NCBI GenBank assembly: GCA_963920525.1
Contig: OY986439.1
Location: forward strand, 44,937,193 to 45,001,192
Source: Dichetophora obliterata
Lineage: Eukaryota; Arthropoda; Insecta; Diptera; Sciomyzidae
Direction: 5' to 3'
DNA: 64,000 nucleotides
Numbering within the stretch: the stretch's first letter is position 1; each line of letters starts with the position of its first letter. The translations under genes were made by a program, and so were the position numbers. Shown here piece after piece: positions 33,249-42,870 of the stretch. The notes below the pieces were generated by a model, which saw nothing but the letters and a program-made list of their open reading frames with translations, was not told the origin of the DNA and did no database searches.

Positions 33249-34313
33249 CCACCTTGTGGGAAAAATCCCATTTGTGGTTATTTTTAATTGCCGTTGGAAA
33301 TGGGAATTCCCATGGGATTTTTTTAATTGAGTGTGGTTTTTTTTTAGTTCACGTGGAATTTTTTTTGTTTTGTGGGATTTGTTTTTGTTTTAGAGGATTT
33401 ATTTTTATTTTTCAGTTGAAATATGTATAAATATATATGCATAAAAGTGTATATTTTTCATATTTTGTTCATTGTTAAAATCGTCTGAACCCATCTATAT
33501 GATTTTCGCAATGAATTCGTTAAGACTTCGGTTACTTTGGTTTGGTGGGAAGGTCTTTCACTCTTGACATAATTCCATGCATTGGGAAAATATGTTTCAG
33601 TGAATTTTTTCTCTTTTATTATCAATATACAAAATTAGTATATCTTAAAATTGATTTGTCATTGGCCCTTATTACGAGTTGCTTTCCACGTCATCTTCGC
33701 TGGTTATCGAACAACGAGCATCGAACGTCACACCCTGTCGAAATGTTTGTTGTTCATCGAATTTTCGGTCGAATAGAATTTTGTTTTTGATGCGATGCGT
33801 GCTGACCAATAATTGTCAAAAAGATAAGGATTTTGTGATTGTGTTTTGCCTTTTAAAAACTAAAAACTAATTTGGAACTCTTTTTGTAAACGCTATACGG
33901 GTCTAATGTGGATTAAGCAAATATTTTTTATTAATTATTATTACTAAAAGACTAATTAAAACACATACGACGAAATATGCTAGTTGTTCTTTTTATTTTT
34001 TTGTTTCATTTTTGACAATTTGTTGTCTGTATTATTTACTGTGGTAATTTTTAATAGAAGAGAGATTTTTTTGTGGATTTTTTTAATACAAATGGGATTT
34101 ATCGTGGTTTTTTTAAAATGCAAATGGGATTTCTCGTGGTTTTTTTATTTGCTTGGGATTTTCGTGGTTATTTTAAATGTCCGTGCGATTTTTTGTGGCT
34201 TTTTTTAATTACGATGGGATTTTTTTTTCAATTTTATACCAAGGGAATTTTCGTGGTTATTAATTTTTGCTATTGTGGGAAAAAGGTTTTTTTCGTGGGA
34301 ATTTGAGGTGGTT
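33249..34313. repeat. Region of degenerate TGGGATTTTTCGTGGTTTTT repeats
   Basis: Two clusters (33255-33410 and 34066-34312) consist of diverged 30-40-bp units built on GTGGGATTT...GTGGTTTTTT. In the second cluster at least five units are recognisable. The outer edges carry CCACCT (33249) and AGGTGG (34308), which may be the ends of one inserted element. Similar GTGGGATTTTT strings occur inverted near 49,930-50,030 and near 46,955-47,080. Confidence 0.45.
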
Positions 34314-34331
34314 TAATTAAAATATTATTAA

Positions 34332-34988
34332 TTTTCTGATACCGAAGTATATTATATTCCACTAATAGACCAGACTGCTTCTGAAGTATCGTATATTCAA
34401 CAAGATGGTGTAATCGAAATAGAGGAGGATCCATATGAATCGGATGATAGTGTTGCAGTTAAGTCAGGAACTTTTACTCTTTCAAAAGATGGAACGCAGT
34501 GGATACTTGATCCAATTACACACACAAAAACGATTGGTCGAAATATTATGTACTATCGAGGCTGTGCAGCAAACCACACCGAACTATATACAGCTAAAAA
34601 AATTTTCAAAAGGATTTTATCATCAGAAATATGCGATATAATTTTGCGAGAAACAAAAATAAAAGAAGGAAAAGTTACTGAAAACTACAGCAATAAAAGA
34701 AAATTATCCAGATGCTAAAAAAAAAATCAAATGATAAAACATATACGCCATTTACTGACTCTAAATTAGATGCATATTTTGGTATACTCATTTGTTGTGG
34801 TGTAAACAGATCTAATAGCAAGCATCTGACTGAATTGTGAAAACTAATATCATTCGCCTTTTATTTGTGCTATATTGTCTCAGGACAGATTCAAGCGCTT
34901 GCTACGCTTCATACGGTTTGACAACAATTCTACTCGGCCCATTCGTCTAGCCACAGAAAAAGCTGCTGTTATTTTGGAAATTTGGTAA
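34332..34988 (+). pseudogene. piggyBac-like transposase, N-terminal third, broken
   Basis: A frame without a start codon runs 34332-34718. It is acidic at first (EIEEDPYESDD), then has SKDGTQWILDP, GRNIMYYRGCAANHT and FKRILSSEICDIILRETKI, matching the conserved region ahead of the catalytic core of piggyBac transposases. After a frameshift come TPFTDSKLDAYFGILICCGV and then QDRFKRLLRFIRFDNNSTRP, the segment just before the first catalytic Asp region, ending at a stop near 34986. The rest of the catalytic core and the C-terminal Cys-rich domain are missing. It lies between CCCTTATG termini with TTAA flanks. Confidence comes from the ordered blocks rather than any single motif. Confidence 0.75.
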
Positions 34989-35463
34989 AAATTCTAAAGT
35001 GTAGACAGTTTATCTAAGTAAACACAGAATTTCATTTATTAATTTTTTATTGTAAAAAATATTATTTTTTTTTTAAAAAACAAAACAAAAAAACAAAACA
35101 AAACACCAAAAGTTACCCGGGTACCTCGTCACACCAATAAAGGTGAAGAAATATTATTGGAACCCCCCATCCACCACAATTTGTTGATTTTGCTGTTATT
35201 GTAAAAAAGGTGAATTTAATAGAAAATTAGGAGCTCTCAGGAAGTTTCAGTACTTTATCTTGGTCATTAATGAAAAAATCTTTGTTTAAAACGCAAAAGG
35301 TACCTGGGGAACCTCGTCACTGTCATAAGGGTTAACATACTATGCGTGGAAAATATTACCAAAAAACTTTCGTATACCGTTATTCTTCGCAACCAACGAG
35401 TTTTCATACAAAAATTCGTTATACTGCGAAAAGCTACAGTTTTCGAGATATCGCCATAAATTT

Positions 35464-36540
35464 AAAGCCAAAATATTTTTATTTATTTAAATACATTTTT
35501 ATTTATTTAATTTAATTATCATGTTCACATATAAGACAAAGTCTTTTAAATGCAGTAAGAAATCAAATAATAACAACAAGTTATAACCAACAAATAAATA
35601 AAAACATAAAAAAAAATTTTAATTTACTTATTTTAAATTAAAAAAAAAGAAAAAAATTGTAAACACGACTAAATTTAACTTTAAATTTTAAATTTAAGTT
35701 ATAATCAACAAACAAATGCATTTGACTCAAGAAATTAAATTTAGTTATAAGCTTCAATTTTATCAATAAATTATAATCAAATTGAATTTAGACTTATGTA
35801 TAAATTACCTTTAAGGAACTTTATCAAAAAATTAAGAAGATAACATTAATAGAATAGAAAATAGAAGAAAGAAGAAAGATAGTATCAAGAAAAGTGTTGG
35901 AATATTGCATGCTTAAAGTTGTGCTTATTTCGGATACTTTTGATTCTTCCAGGTAGCGAATTCCACATTCTGATAGCGTTCACAAAAAAGAGTCTGTTAG
36001 AATTCAAAAAATTGTATACAGGGATTACAAGGTTCATATTTCTGGTCGATCTACAAAACTGTAACTTATTAAATAAGTAATTAGGAGTTTGTGTATAAAT
36101 CAAGTTATGCAAAAAAATACAGTTTCTAGCATCCAAATAATTGAAAATATTGCAACCAAGTACTCGATTGCTCAAATGACTTATACGGTCAAACTTTTTA
36201 AGACCATAAACGTATCTGACAGCATTATTAAACACAAGTTGTAACTTAAGCTTTGACCTCGAATCAAGCTTACTGTATACAACTTCTGAGTAGGAAATTA
36301 TTGGCATTATGAGTTGAACCACTAGCTTTCTTCTAGTCTCAACAGGCACAAATGATGCAGTTCTTCTCAGGTTCCGTAGGATATAGTAAACTTTACAAAC
36401 AACAGAGTTTATATGATGTTCACAGGAAAGTGAGGAGTTAATATAGTAACCGAGATTTTTAACTTTACCTATAAATTTCAAGTCGACTCCATTCAGAAAA
36501 ATGGCTGGTATATCAGAAAAAGAGTATCTAGACTTAAAAT
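35464..36540 (-). pseudogene. Non-LTR retrotransposon, RT C-terminal end and 3' UTR
   Basis: An open frame of 198 codons (36481-35885, minus) reads KFIGKVKNLGYYINSSLS, HINSVVCKVYYILRNLRRTA, MPIISYSEVVYSKLD, NNAVRYVYGLKK and FVNAIRMWNSLPGRIKSI. This is the C-terminal region after the RT palm in Jockey/CR1-type non-LTR elements. Sequence upstream (to ~36540) continues the protein (IFLNGVDL), so the first Met is internal. Below 35885 lies an AT-rich 3' UTR ending in a TTTA-rich tail (35464-35515). The copy is 5' truncated. The frame being free of stops over 198 codons suggests a fairly young fragment. Confidence 0.75.
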
Positions 36541-36547
36541 AGCGGGA

Positions 36548-37081
36548 ATTTTTTTTTAATTTATTTGAAAGAAATACATATTAACACATGCCACATAAAA
36601 AAATGCTTATTGTAGGGTACCCGTAAGAAATAGCGAAAAATGTCTGGAGTGTTTGGTGTACATTTTAGGAATGTCTAAAATGCATTTTTACACCATGTTC
36701 TTCCATCTCTTTAAGCTTAGATTTTATTTAAGAAATTATCTTTAAACGCTCATACTTCAGGTCAAAGGTCACTAATCGAAAAACCATGCTCATACTTCAC
36801 GTCAAAGGTCATAAATCGAAAAACCAACCAAATTTTGCACGCTTCCACATCCAGCACTTTCATTCGATACCTTATTTACAATTCTAAACCCAGCCAACCC
36901 TGACATCTCAAAAAACCTTGCTGAAGTAGGTATATAAACAGATTATTTTCATTTAATTATTTAAAGTACCTATTTATTAACATTCGACTTTAAACTTCAA
37001 AACTATTTCTGAAGAACTGTTACCAAAGTATAAAATCAGAAAAATCTGTGTAAGGTAGATGTCATGTTATTAGATGCCATT
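36548..37081. other. AT-rich stretch with a 40-bp duplication
   Basis: No gene recognised. A 40-bp unit (GCTCATACTTCA...GTCAAAGGTC...AATCGAAAAACC) is present twice in tandem at 36748-36787 and 36788-36827. Confidence 0.45.
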
Positions 37082-37650
37082 ACAACCGTATGGCAACCTT
37101 GGCCTCATCTAAGTACTTCAAAGCTTCGTCTGGTTGTCCTCTACTTGGTCTATTCAACAAAGATGCGGACGGTCTTTTCTGTGTTGACCACCGCTGGGTA
37201 CCGAATCGAATATTTTCTTCACTGGAGCATCATCTTTCATGCGCTGAACATGACCTAGCCAGCGAAGCCGCTCGATTTTAATGCGCTTGACTATGCCGAT
37301 GTCGGCGTACAGCTCGTACAGTTCCTAATTCCACCCTATTCGGTACGCGCCCTTGACGTAGATTGGTCCATAGATCTTGAGAAGCATCTTTTTCTCAAAG
37401 GCTCCTTAAGTCTTTTCATCTAAACTGCACAGCATTCAGGTTTGTGATGCGCAAAGTAGCACGGGCATGATGAGTGATTTATAGAGCGCGATTTTCATTC
37501 GTCGAGAAAGAACTGTGCTTCTCAATTGCAGACTTATTCCATAGTGAAACCTGTTGTCAAGAGTATTCTTCGTTTGATATCAATTCTGATATCGTTGGTT
37601 GAGTTAATGTTGGATGCCGAATAGACAAAGTCCTTCACAACCTCGATTGT
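37082..37650 (-). pseudogene. RTE-like element, second copy of the 3' end
   Basis: The nucleotide sequence parallels 13108-13700: ACAACCGTATG at the end, a TACCGAATCGAATATTTTCT block, the TGGAGCATC.TCTTTCAT block, and the AGTCCTTCACAACCTCGA block. It encodes the same RT C-terminal region on the minus strand, with stops and frameshifts. It lacks the TTAC tail, and upstream it is replaced at ~37650 by a 213-bp tandem repeat. Confidence 0.75.
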
Positions 37651-37654
37651 CGCT

Positions 37655-38073
37655 TACTGTTTAAGGTAAATGGCATCAGTGTTTTAGCGGCCATGCCCAA
37701 ACAAATGTAATTACGAATTGTAAAAGGGCTTTGGAGGCATCGCGACTTTATTGTTTAAAAAAAAGGTTTTTCATGCTTTCAATTACCACTGGGAATTTTG
37801 TGCGTCATAAATTGCATATCTATTTCCATCGTCGCTTTCTGCTGAAAATAAAAGTTCGATCGTCGATTACTGTTTAAGGTAAATGGCATCAGTGTTTTAG
37901 TGGCCATGCCCGAACAAATGTAATTACGAATTGTAAAAGGGCTTTGGAGGCATCGCGACTTTATTGTTTTTAAAAAAAAGGTTTTTCATGCTTTCAATTA
38001 CCACTGGGAATTTTGTGCGTCATAAATTGCATATCTACTTCCATCGTCGCTTTCTGCTGAAAATAAAAGTTTT
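37655..38073. repeat. 213-bp tandem duplication with a degenerate third unit
   Basis: The unit starting TACTGTTTAAGGTAAATGGC at 37655 is repeated at 37868 with only a few changes. A third, much diverged partial unit follows to about 38200 (CAGTGTTTCAACGGCAAAGC and a TTACCACTGG block). The near identity of units 1 and 2 indicates a recent duplication. Confidence 0.85.
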
Positions 38074-38209
38074 CAGTGTTTCAACGGCAAAGCCCAAAAA
38101 ATATTATTGAGAATGTAAAATTGCTGTTTTATTATATTAAAAAGAAAATTAATACATCATGTGTTCATTTACCACTGGTTTTCTATACTCTTAATAAATT
38201 TCTCTACAT

Positions 38210-39140
38210 ATCTGTAAAATCTTGACCATTTTTTAATTAAAATATAACTTATATATCTGTTTTATTTTTACTAACTTTCAAATTATTTATGATCCAAAAC
38301 GGCTATTTGTCTCATGACCAGCGCTGTCGCAGTTGAAGGCGCAGCAACAATTATAACTTTTTACTGTCACTTGACAAGCATCGTTTTAAACTTTTGCCTG
38401 TTATGATGTTGGCCATCCTACGCTAAGCAATCAGTTGGTTTTTACTTTTTCATTTTGAATTACGGTGTGTTTTTTTAATAAAATACAAAAAGTTTCAACA
38501 ATTTCGCAGCAGTTTTTGGTTCACTTTTAAAGTTGTTAAAGTTGCGTCATAACTTTTTGTAATATTACTTATGGTACACATAATCGATAAACGTATCTGG
38601 CTGAAAATTATGTTAAAAACAGCAGGTTAGAAAGTTTTGTTGCTCATAGCATGTATCAACTCTCTGCCCCTGGGGCCAATAAATCAAACAATTCGGGAGA
38701 AATAAAAGGTGTGTCGTATTTGTGCGTTGATAATGTTATAAACTTTTTGTTATATACACTTAAAGAAAGTAAAAACTAAACAATTTATGACAACCATTGT
38801 AGATGCATGCTCACAAAAGGATGACCCCAATGAAGTAGTGTCCCAAAACTGCTCGAATAAAGAAAACAGAAAATGATTTGTTTATTTGTTTTTCTTAAAA
38901 ATATTTATGTGGTAAAAGTTTAAGTATATAACTATTGAGATTCTAAGGGCATTCTTTGTTCTTAGTTCTACTAAAAAAAAACAGTTTTGAAGCAATTTAT
39001 ATTCTTACTTCGAAATATACTAACCGAAGCACCTCTCACGAAGCAGTTTTATAAGGGAGATATATAAAAGAACACTAAATTTTTCACTTAAAACCTAGGC
39101 AAATCCCATAAAATACAACAAAATAAAGTAAAAGATGTTG
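38210..39140. other. AT-rich stretch, no gene recognised
   Basis: Nothing recognisable on either strand. Confidence 0.4.
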
Positions 39141-39213
39141 GTCTTTTTAGTCTAGTGGAGAGTGCGCTAGACTATCAACCCAGAGGTCGCTGGTTCGAAT
39201 CCGGGCTTAGGCA
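39141..39213 (+). pseudogene. tRNA-like sequence (SINE head or pseudogene)
   Basis: It has a perfect box B (GGTTCGAATCC at 39192-39202) and a box-A-like TAGTCTAGTGGAGAG at tRNA spacing. The T stem (GCTGG/CCGGG) has a terminal mismatch and the acceptor stem does not close, so it is unlikely to be a functional tRNA gene. It is followed by TTTT at ~39217. It may head a SINE whose body runs into the following ~250 bp, but no target duplication was found. Confidence 0.45.
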
Positions 39214-39635
39214 TGGTTATTTTCACTTTCTTTGTACTTTCCTACATTTAAGAATTATGGAAAGCTAAAAATCCACAGTTAAATTGTGGACAATGTGAAA
39301 TAAAAGGACAGGAACATCTAAAGCCTGGAAATGCTTGCCGCGGTTAAGGCATAACACTATCCTCGGTTAAAAGCAATTCAAATTGTCTTTCACGTTTGTT
39401 TCGCCTAATCAATAATTTACGTATGGTTCCAATCAATTCCTCTAAATAATCTATTATTTTCCTTTCAGGTCAAAGACCAAACCTTGTTTGTACAAGGTGC
39501 ATGCCTTGGTTTCTTAATCTTTTTTTTAAAAAAAAAATCCTGATTGCCAATTCCTGCTAGCCCATTTTTAGTGGTAGAATTTCTTTACCATTAATACGAG
39601 TGAAATACATTAATACAAAAAACCGAGTGGATTGG

Positions 39636-39866
39636 ATATCAGCTGTAGAGATCTTATTATTAGTATTGTAATTGGTTTGAATAAAAACCTTTTTGTATAA
39701 TCATTGTAAGAGTCTAAAGCGTGGTTTCTGATTAATAATCTAATTTTGGTAACTTTTCATGAATCAATATAAAATTATCCTCATATTGCAAGAAATAACA
39801 CTTTAACCCGTTGTACAGCCGTGCCAGAGAATTGTTACTGACCGAATAAGTTGTAAGCAACAATAA
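39636..39866 (+). repeat. Old duplicated segment, copy B left part
   Basis: The paralogue of 27717-27990, up to the SINE insertion. It continues at 40221-40440. See the copy A entries for shared blocks. Confidence 0.7.
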
Positions 39867-40206
39867 AATAAAAAAAAATAAACTGGCCATTTCAGCCCTT
39901 GGAAGGACTTTGACCTAGCTTCTATCGATCAATTGTGATGTGCGCGTTGTTAAATGTTTGATCGCAAATGACCGAGAACTGGACCTACGTGCTTAATGCC
40001 GACTCCGAACGGCTTATGTTCTCAAGAAGCTTTACATGGCAATTTTTACTCTCTGAGGTTTGCCATTTTCTGCAGAGAGGTGACGACCGAACAGAAAAAT
40101 TAATTCAATTGAAAAAACGTTCTGTCTGAGCTGGAATTGAACCCGGGCAACCACGGTTCTTTAGCTAAGAGGTCACGCACTCTACCCACTAGGCTACGGC
40201 GGCCAC
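39867..40206 (-). mobile_element. tRNA-derived SINE with 14-bp target duplication
   Basis: GTAAGCAACAATAA flanks the insert on both sides (39853-39866 and 40207-40220). On the minus strand the insert begins GGCCGCCGTAGCCTAGTGG, with a box A, and carries box B GGTTCAATTCC ~50 nt later, so the first ~75 nt are tRNA-like. A ~250-bp body follows, ending in a T-rich tract (TTTATTTTTTTTTATTTTATT in part) rather than the usual A tail. Copy A of the surrounding duplicated segment (27.96 kb) has no such insert, giving a natural empty site. Confidence 0.85.
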
Positions 40207-40220
40207 GTAAGCAACAATAA

Positions 40221-40450
40221 CCGGACTTAATTCAGGGTTTTTTAAACTACTTCTGATCAATATAATTCATTTGACTTCGATAGATCAAAAGTAAACACTG
40301 ATCCTATTATTTTTTCATAGCCAACATTTCATCAAAAACAACCCATCTTGTATCTGTCACCCAAGCAATAAATTTTTAGCTCAAATCTTATTCCCAAAAT
40401 ATGTTCCATCTTTCTTGTAATAAAAACTGAATACGTTATCATTTGCCGAT
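40221..40450 (+). repeat. Old duplicated segment, copy B right part (empty site of the 28.4-kb element)
   Basis: Contains TCGATAGATCAAAAGTAAAC at 40279, where copy A has the same flank, then TA, the 2.76-kb element, TA and GCACTGATCC. Copy B therefore shows the uninterrupted target with a single TA. Confidence 0.75.
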
Positions 40451-41649
40451 AACTTTGTAACGTTCAATCCATTTACCACTTCTCTGTTACCAGTTTTAAG
40501 GTTTCTGCTATTTAAATTTTTCAGCTTTTTACCGCACAATGTACTAGTTTTTAATTGATACACTGATGATTTATCATACATGATGTATTTTATTTAATTG
40601 GTTATTATCAATCTAAATACCTGAACACTTAAATTAAATGCCCATATAAAAGAAAATGGAAATCTATAATTAAAAATAAATGCTGAAATCTTAATGTTAG
40701 AGACTTTAAATTAAAAATTTTGTTTGAAAATACTTAAAATGCTTTAAATTAAAAACACATACAGGAGCAGCATAAAGGAATTGACTTTGAAATTTGATGT
40801 TAAAACGGTGCCGTTAACATTAACAGCTTGGAAACTTCGCGAAAAATAAGCTCTTTTAAGCTAACGAAATACTACACTGAAAAAAATATGTGTTGAAATT
40901 AAATGAAGTTGTGTTCATATTAACGGAATTTGTTTTTTAAATAAAGCGTGAAACAATTTCGTTTAATTAAACACAAATGTTTGTAATGTTAAATTTAAAA
41001 CAAAAGTTTTTGTTTTCAAAACAATGTTTTTAAATATAATTTATAGTAAACATTTACAGTATAAAAACATTTGTTAAAAAAAAACGAGTGTTCTTTAGAC
41101 CATACAACCGAAGAAATACTTATTTAGCTCCATCTCTATATATGTATATATTTATATATGTATATATGTGAGCAATTTTCGGATCGGGCATGAAAATTTA
41201 TAGAAAAAAACAAAAAAGGGGGCGATAGGGGTGCACTTTACCCTATCACATCTTAAATTTTGTGACTTTTTTTCTTGAGGAATTTTTTTCAAAAAATTTT
41301 TGTATATAAACTTGCACAGTTAAAACAAAAATTATGCCAGAATTGAAATCCTCGTTCCCAATTTGACCTAAAACCGGTCTCGCATTTTTATAGTTCTTAT
41401 ACAAAAATTTATCGTAAACAATTTATAAAGAAAAAATTCAAGGAATAATCTTAACGTTGGTGCGTAGGTATTAGGGAGTCCAATCCCGGAAGCTTTTCTC
41501 GATCCCGGAACTATCAGGATTGCAAATCTCAATCGGATTAGTTCGGGATTGAAAACTTAAGAAATAAATAATTCGAAACCTTTTTAATACAATTTTTTTA
41601 TTAGTTGAAACTAAAAAATGTAAATTAATTTTTTTATAAATCAACAGGT
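40451..41649. other. AT-rich stretch with one element-end-like sequence
   Basis: At 40875, TA is followed by CACTGAAAAAAATATG, another member of the TA/CACTGA end family. The following 200 bp carry several ACAAATGTTT/TTTGTTTTnAA-type repeats, but no right end was found. Short (TATA)n runs occur at 41135-41168. Several ATCCCGGA-type strings sit at 41480-41560. No gene. Confidence 0.4.
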
Positions 41650-42580
41650 CAAGGCCGTAGCAAAGGGGGATTTTTGGGGTTTAAACCCTCCAGAGTGTCG
41701 AAATTTACATAAAAAATACTGCAATAATTATTTCATTGAATCACTTAATATGTTCTAAAAAAATTAAATCATATACTGAAGTTGCATTTACGTGTCATAA
41801 AGTCTTTGTTAGGAGTTGAATCGTGAAAGCAACAGTAGTGAAAATCAATGTATCGTAATTTATCGGATCAAACGTGATACATTCAAAACTATCATCACTA
41901 TTGTTTTCACTACCCTTGATATCGGCAGTTGTAGATGATGGTAGTAACTTCATTTTTATTTTTTAATATCTTAAAAAATTTCAGGTTTTTTTTTCAAATT
42001 AATATTTTATCTTTAATATGTATAATTTTAGAAATTCTAGCAATGAATACAAGCACTCAAAGCCTTTCCAACGATATCTTAAAAATGAGGATCGCATAAA
42101 AAATAATAAAGTTATTTCAATTTTAAGGAAAATAAATTAAAAAAAATTTAAAAAAGGCACGAAAAACAGCATTATCTTGAATGCTATTGAAAAACTTTAA
42201 AATTTTTTGATGCAGATTGGAAGAGCCGATTCCGGCCTTTAATATCTGATAGTTTATTTTTTTTCAACTACTCTACCAGCCAATATATTTACGAAAAATA
42301 TGATTTTTGGAGGTGTTTGCAAAAAGTTTTAGCTCACTGGCGGCTATCGAAACAGACAAAGTATTTTGGGAATCATAAAATAGACCAAGGTTATTTTTTA
42401 GAGGGATACACATAAAAATTTTTTCTAATGGAAGTCGAGGTACCTTAATACATTTACTTGCATATATAATATATAAAAACTTAACTTCAGAATAAAATGA
42501 AATAAAAACTTATATATAATATTAATTTTAGATCCTGATATTTTAAGATTAATTTAGATAGATCCTGGCTACGGTCCTGG
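41650..42580. mobile_element. Putative element with GGnCCGTAGCnAGG ends
   Basis: AAGGCCGTAGCAAAGGGGGA at 41651 and, inverted, CCAGGACCGTAGCCAGGATC ending at 42580 suggest paired ends. A GGGTTTAAACCC palindrome sits just inside the left end. The interior shows no coding. The match is short, so this is tentative. Confidence 0.35.
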
Positions 42581-42597
42581 TTTAAGGTATTAATATA

Positions 42598-42870
42598 TGT
42601 GGGATTTAGCCCAGACGACAAATTACCACAAGGCGACAAACGGACGTGTAGTGGACAACACTTCTGATTTGATAAAAGATACAACACTGAAACAGATGAC
42701 CAGCGACGCGACGCGACGAGAGAAAACGAAAGTAGTTAGTTGAATAGAGAGAATCGTGCGCGCCGGTTGTTGCATCCAATTTTTGCTTTTGATAAAACTT
42801 TAAAACTATATATGTATTATAATTGAAACTAAATAATAAACATTACATATTTATAATAAACGAGTTTGAA
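42598..42870 (+). repeat. 5' LTR (3' terminal 5 bp missing)
   Basis: Starts TGTGGGATTTAGCCCAGACG. It is nearly identical to the 3' LTR up to GAGTTTGAA, then switches to RT coding sequence. Confidence 0.85.

Larger units (their letters stand above)
32416..35331 (+). mobile_element. piggyBac-like element, decayed
   Basis: The ends CCCTTATGTGAGTGAC (32416) and, inverted, CCCTTATGACAGTGAC (to 35331) are flanked by TTAG (32412-32415, one change from TTAA) and TTAA (35332-35335). GTTACCCGGGTACC-type subterminal motifs occur at 32460, 35112 and, degenerate, 35299. A partial piggyBac transposase (34332-34988) lies inside in the plus orientation, so termini, target site and protein agree. The rest of the transposase is deleted, and the left part has been expanded by an inserted inverted-repeat segment (32724-32859) and a degenerate minisatellite (33249-34313). 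Confidence 0.8.

Noticed and set aside
37655..38073. CRISPR-like or regulatory array
   Set aside because: The two 213-bp units are directly adjacent with no spacers, and the window is clearly eukaryotic; an ordinary tandem duplication explains it.
39141..39213. Functional tRNA gene
   Set aside because: Box A and B are good, but the acceptor stem does not pair and the T stem has a mismatch, so it was kept only as tRNA-like.
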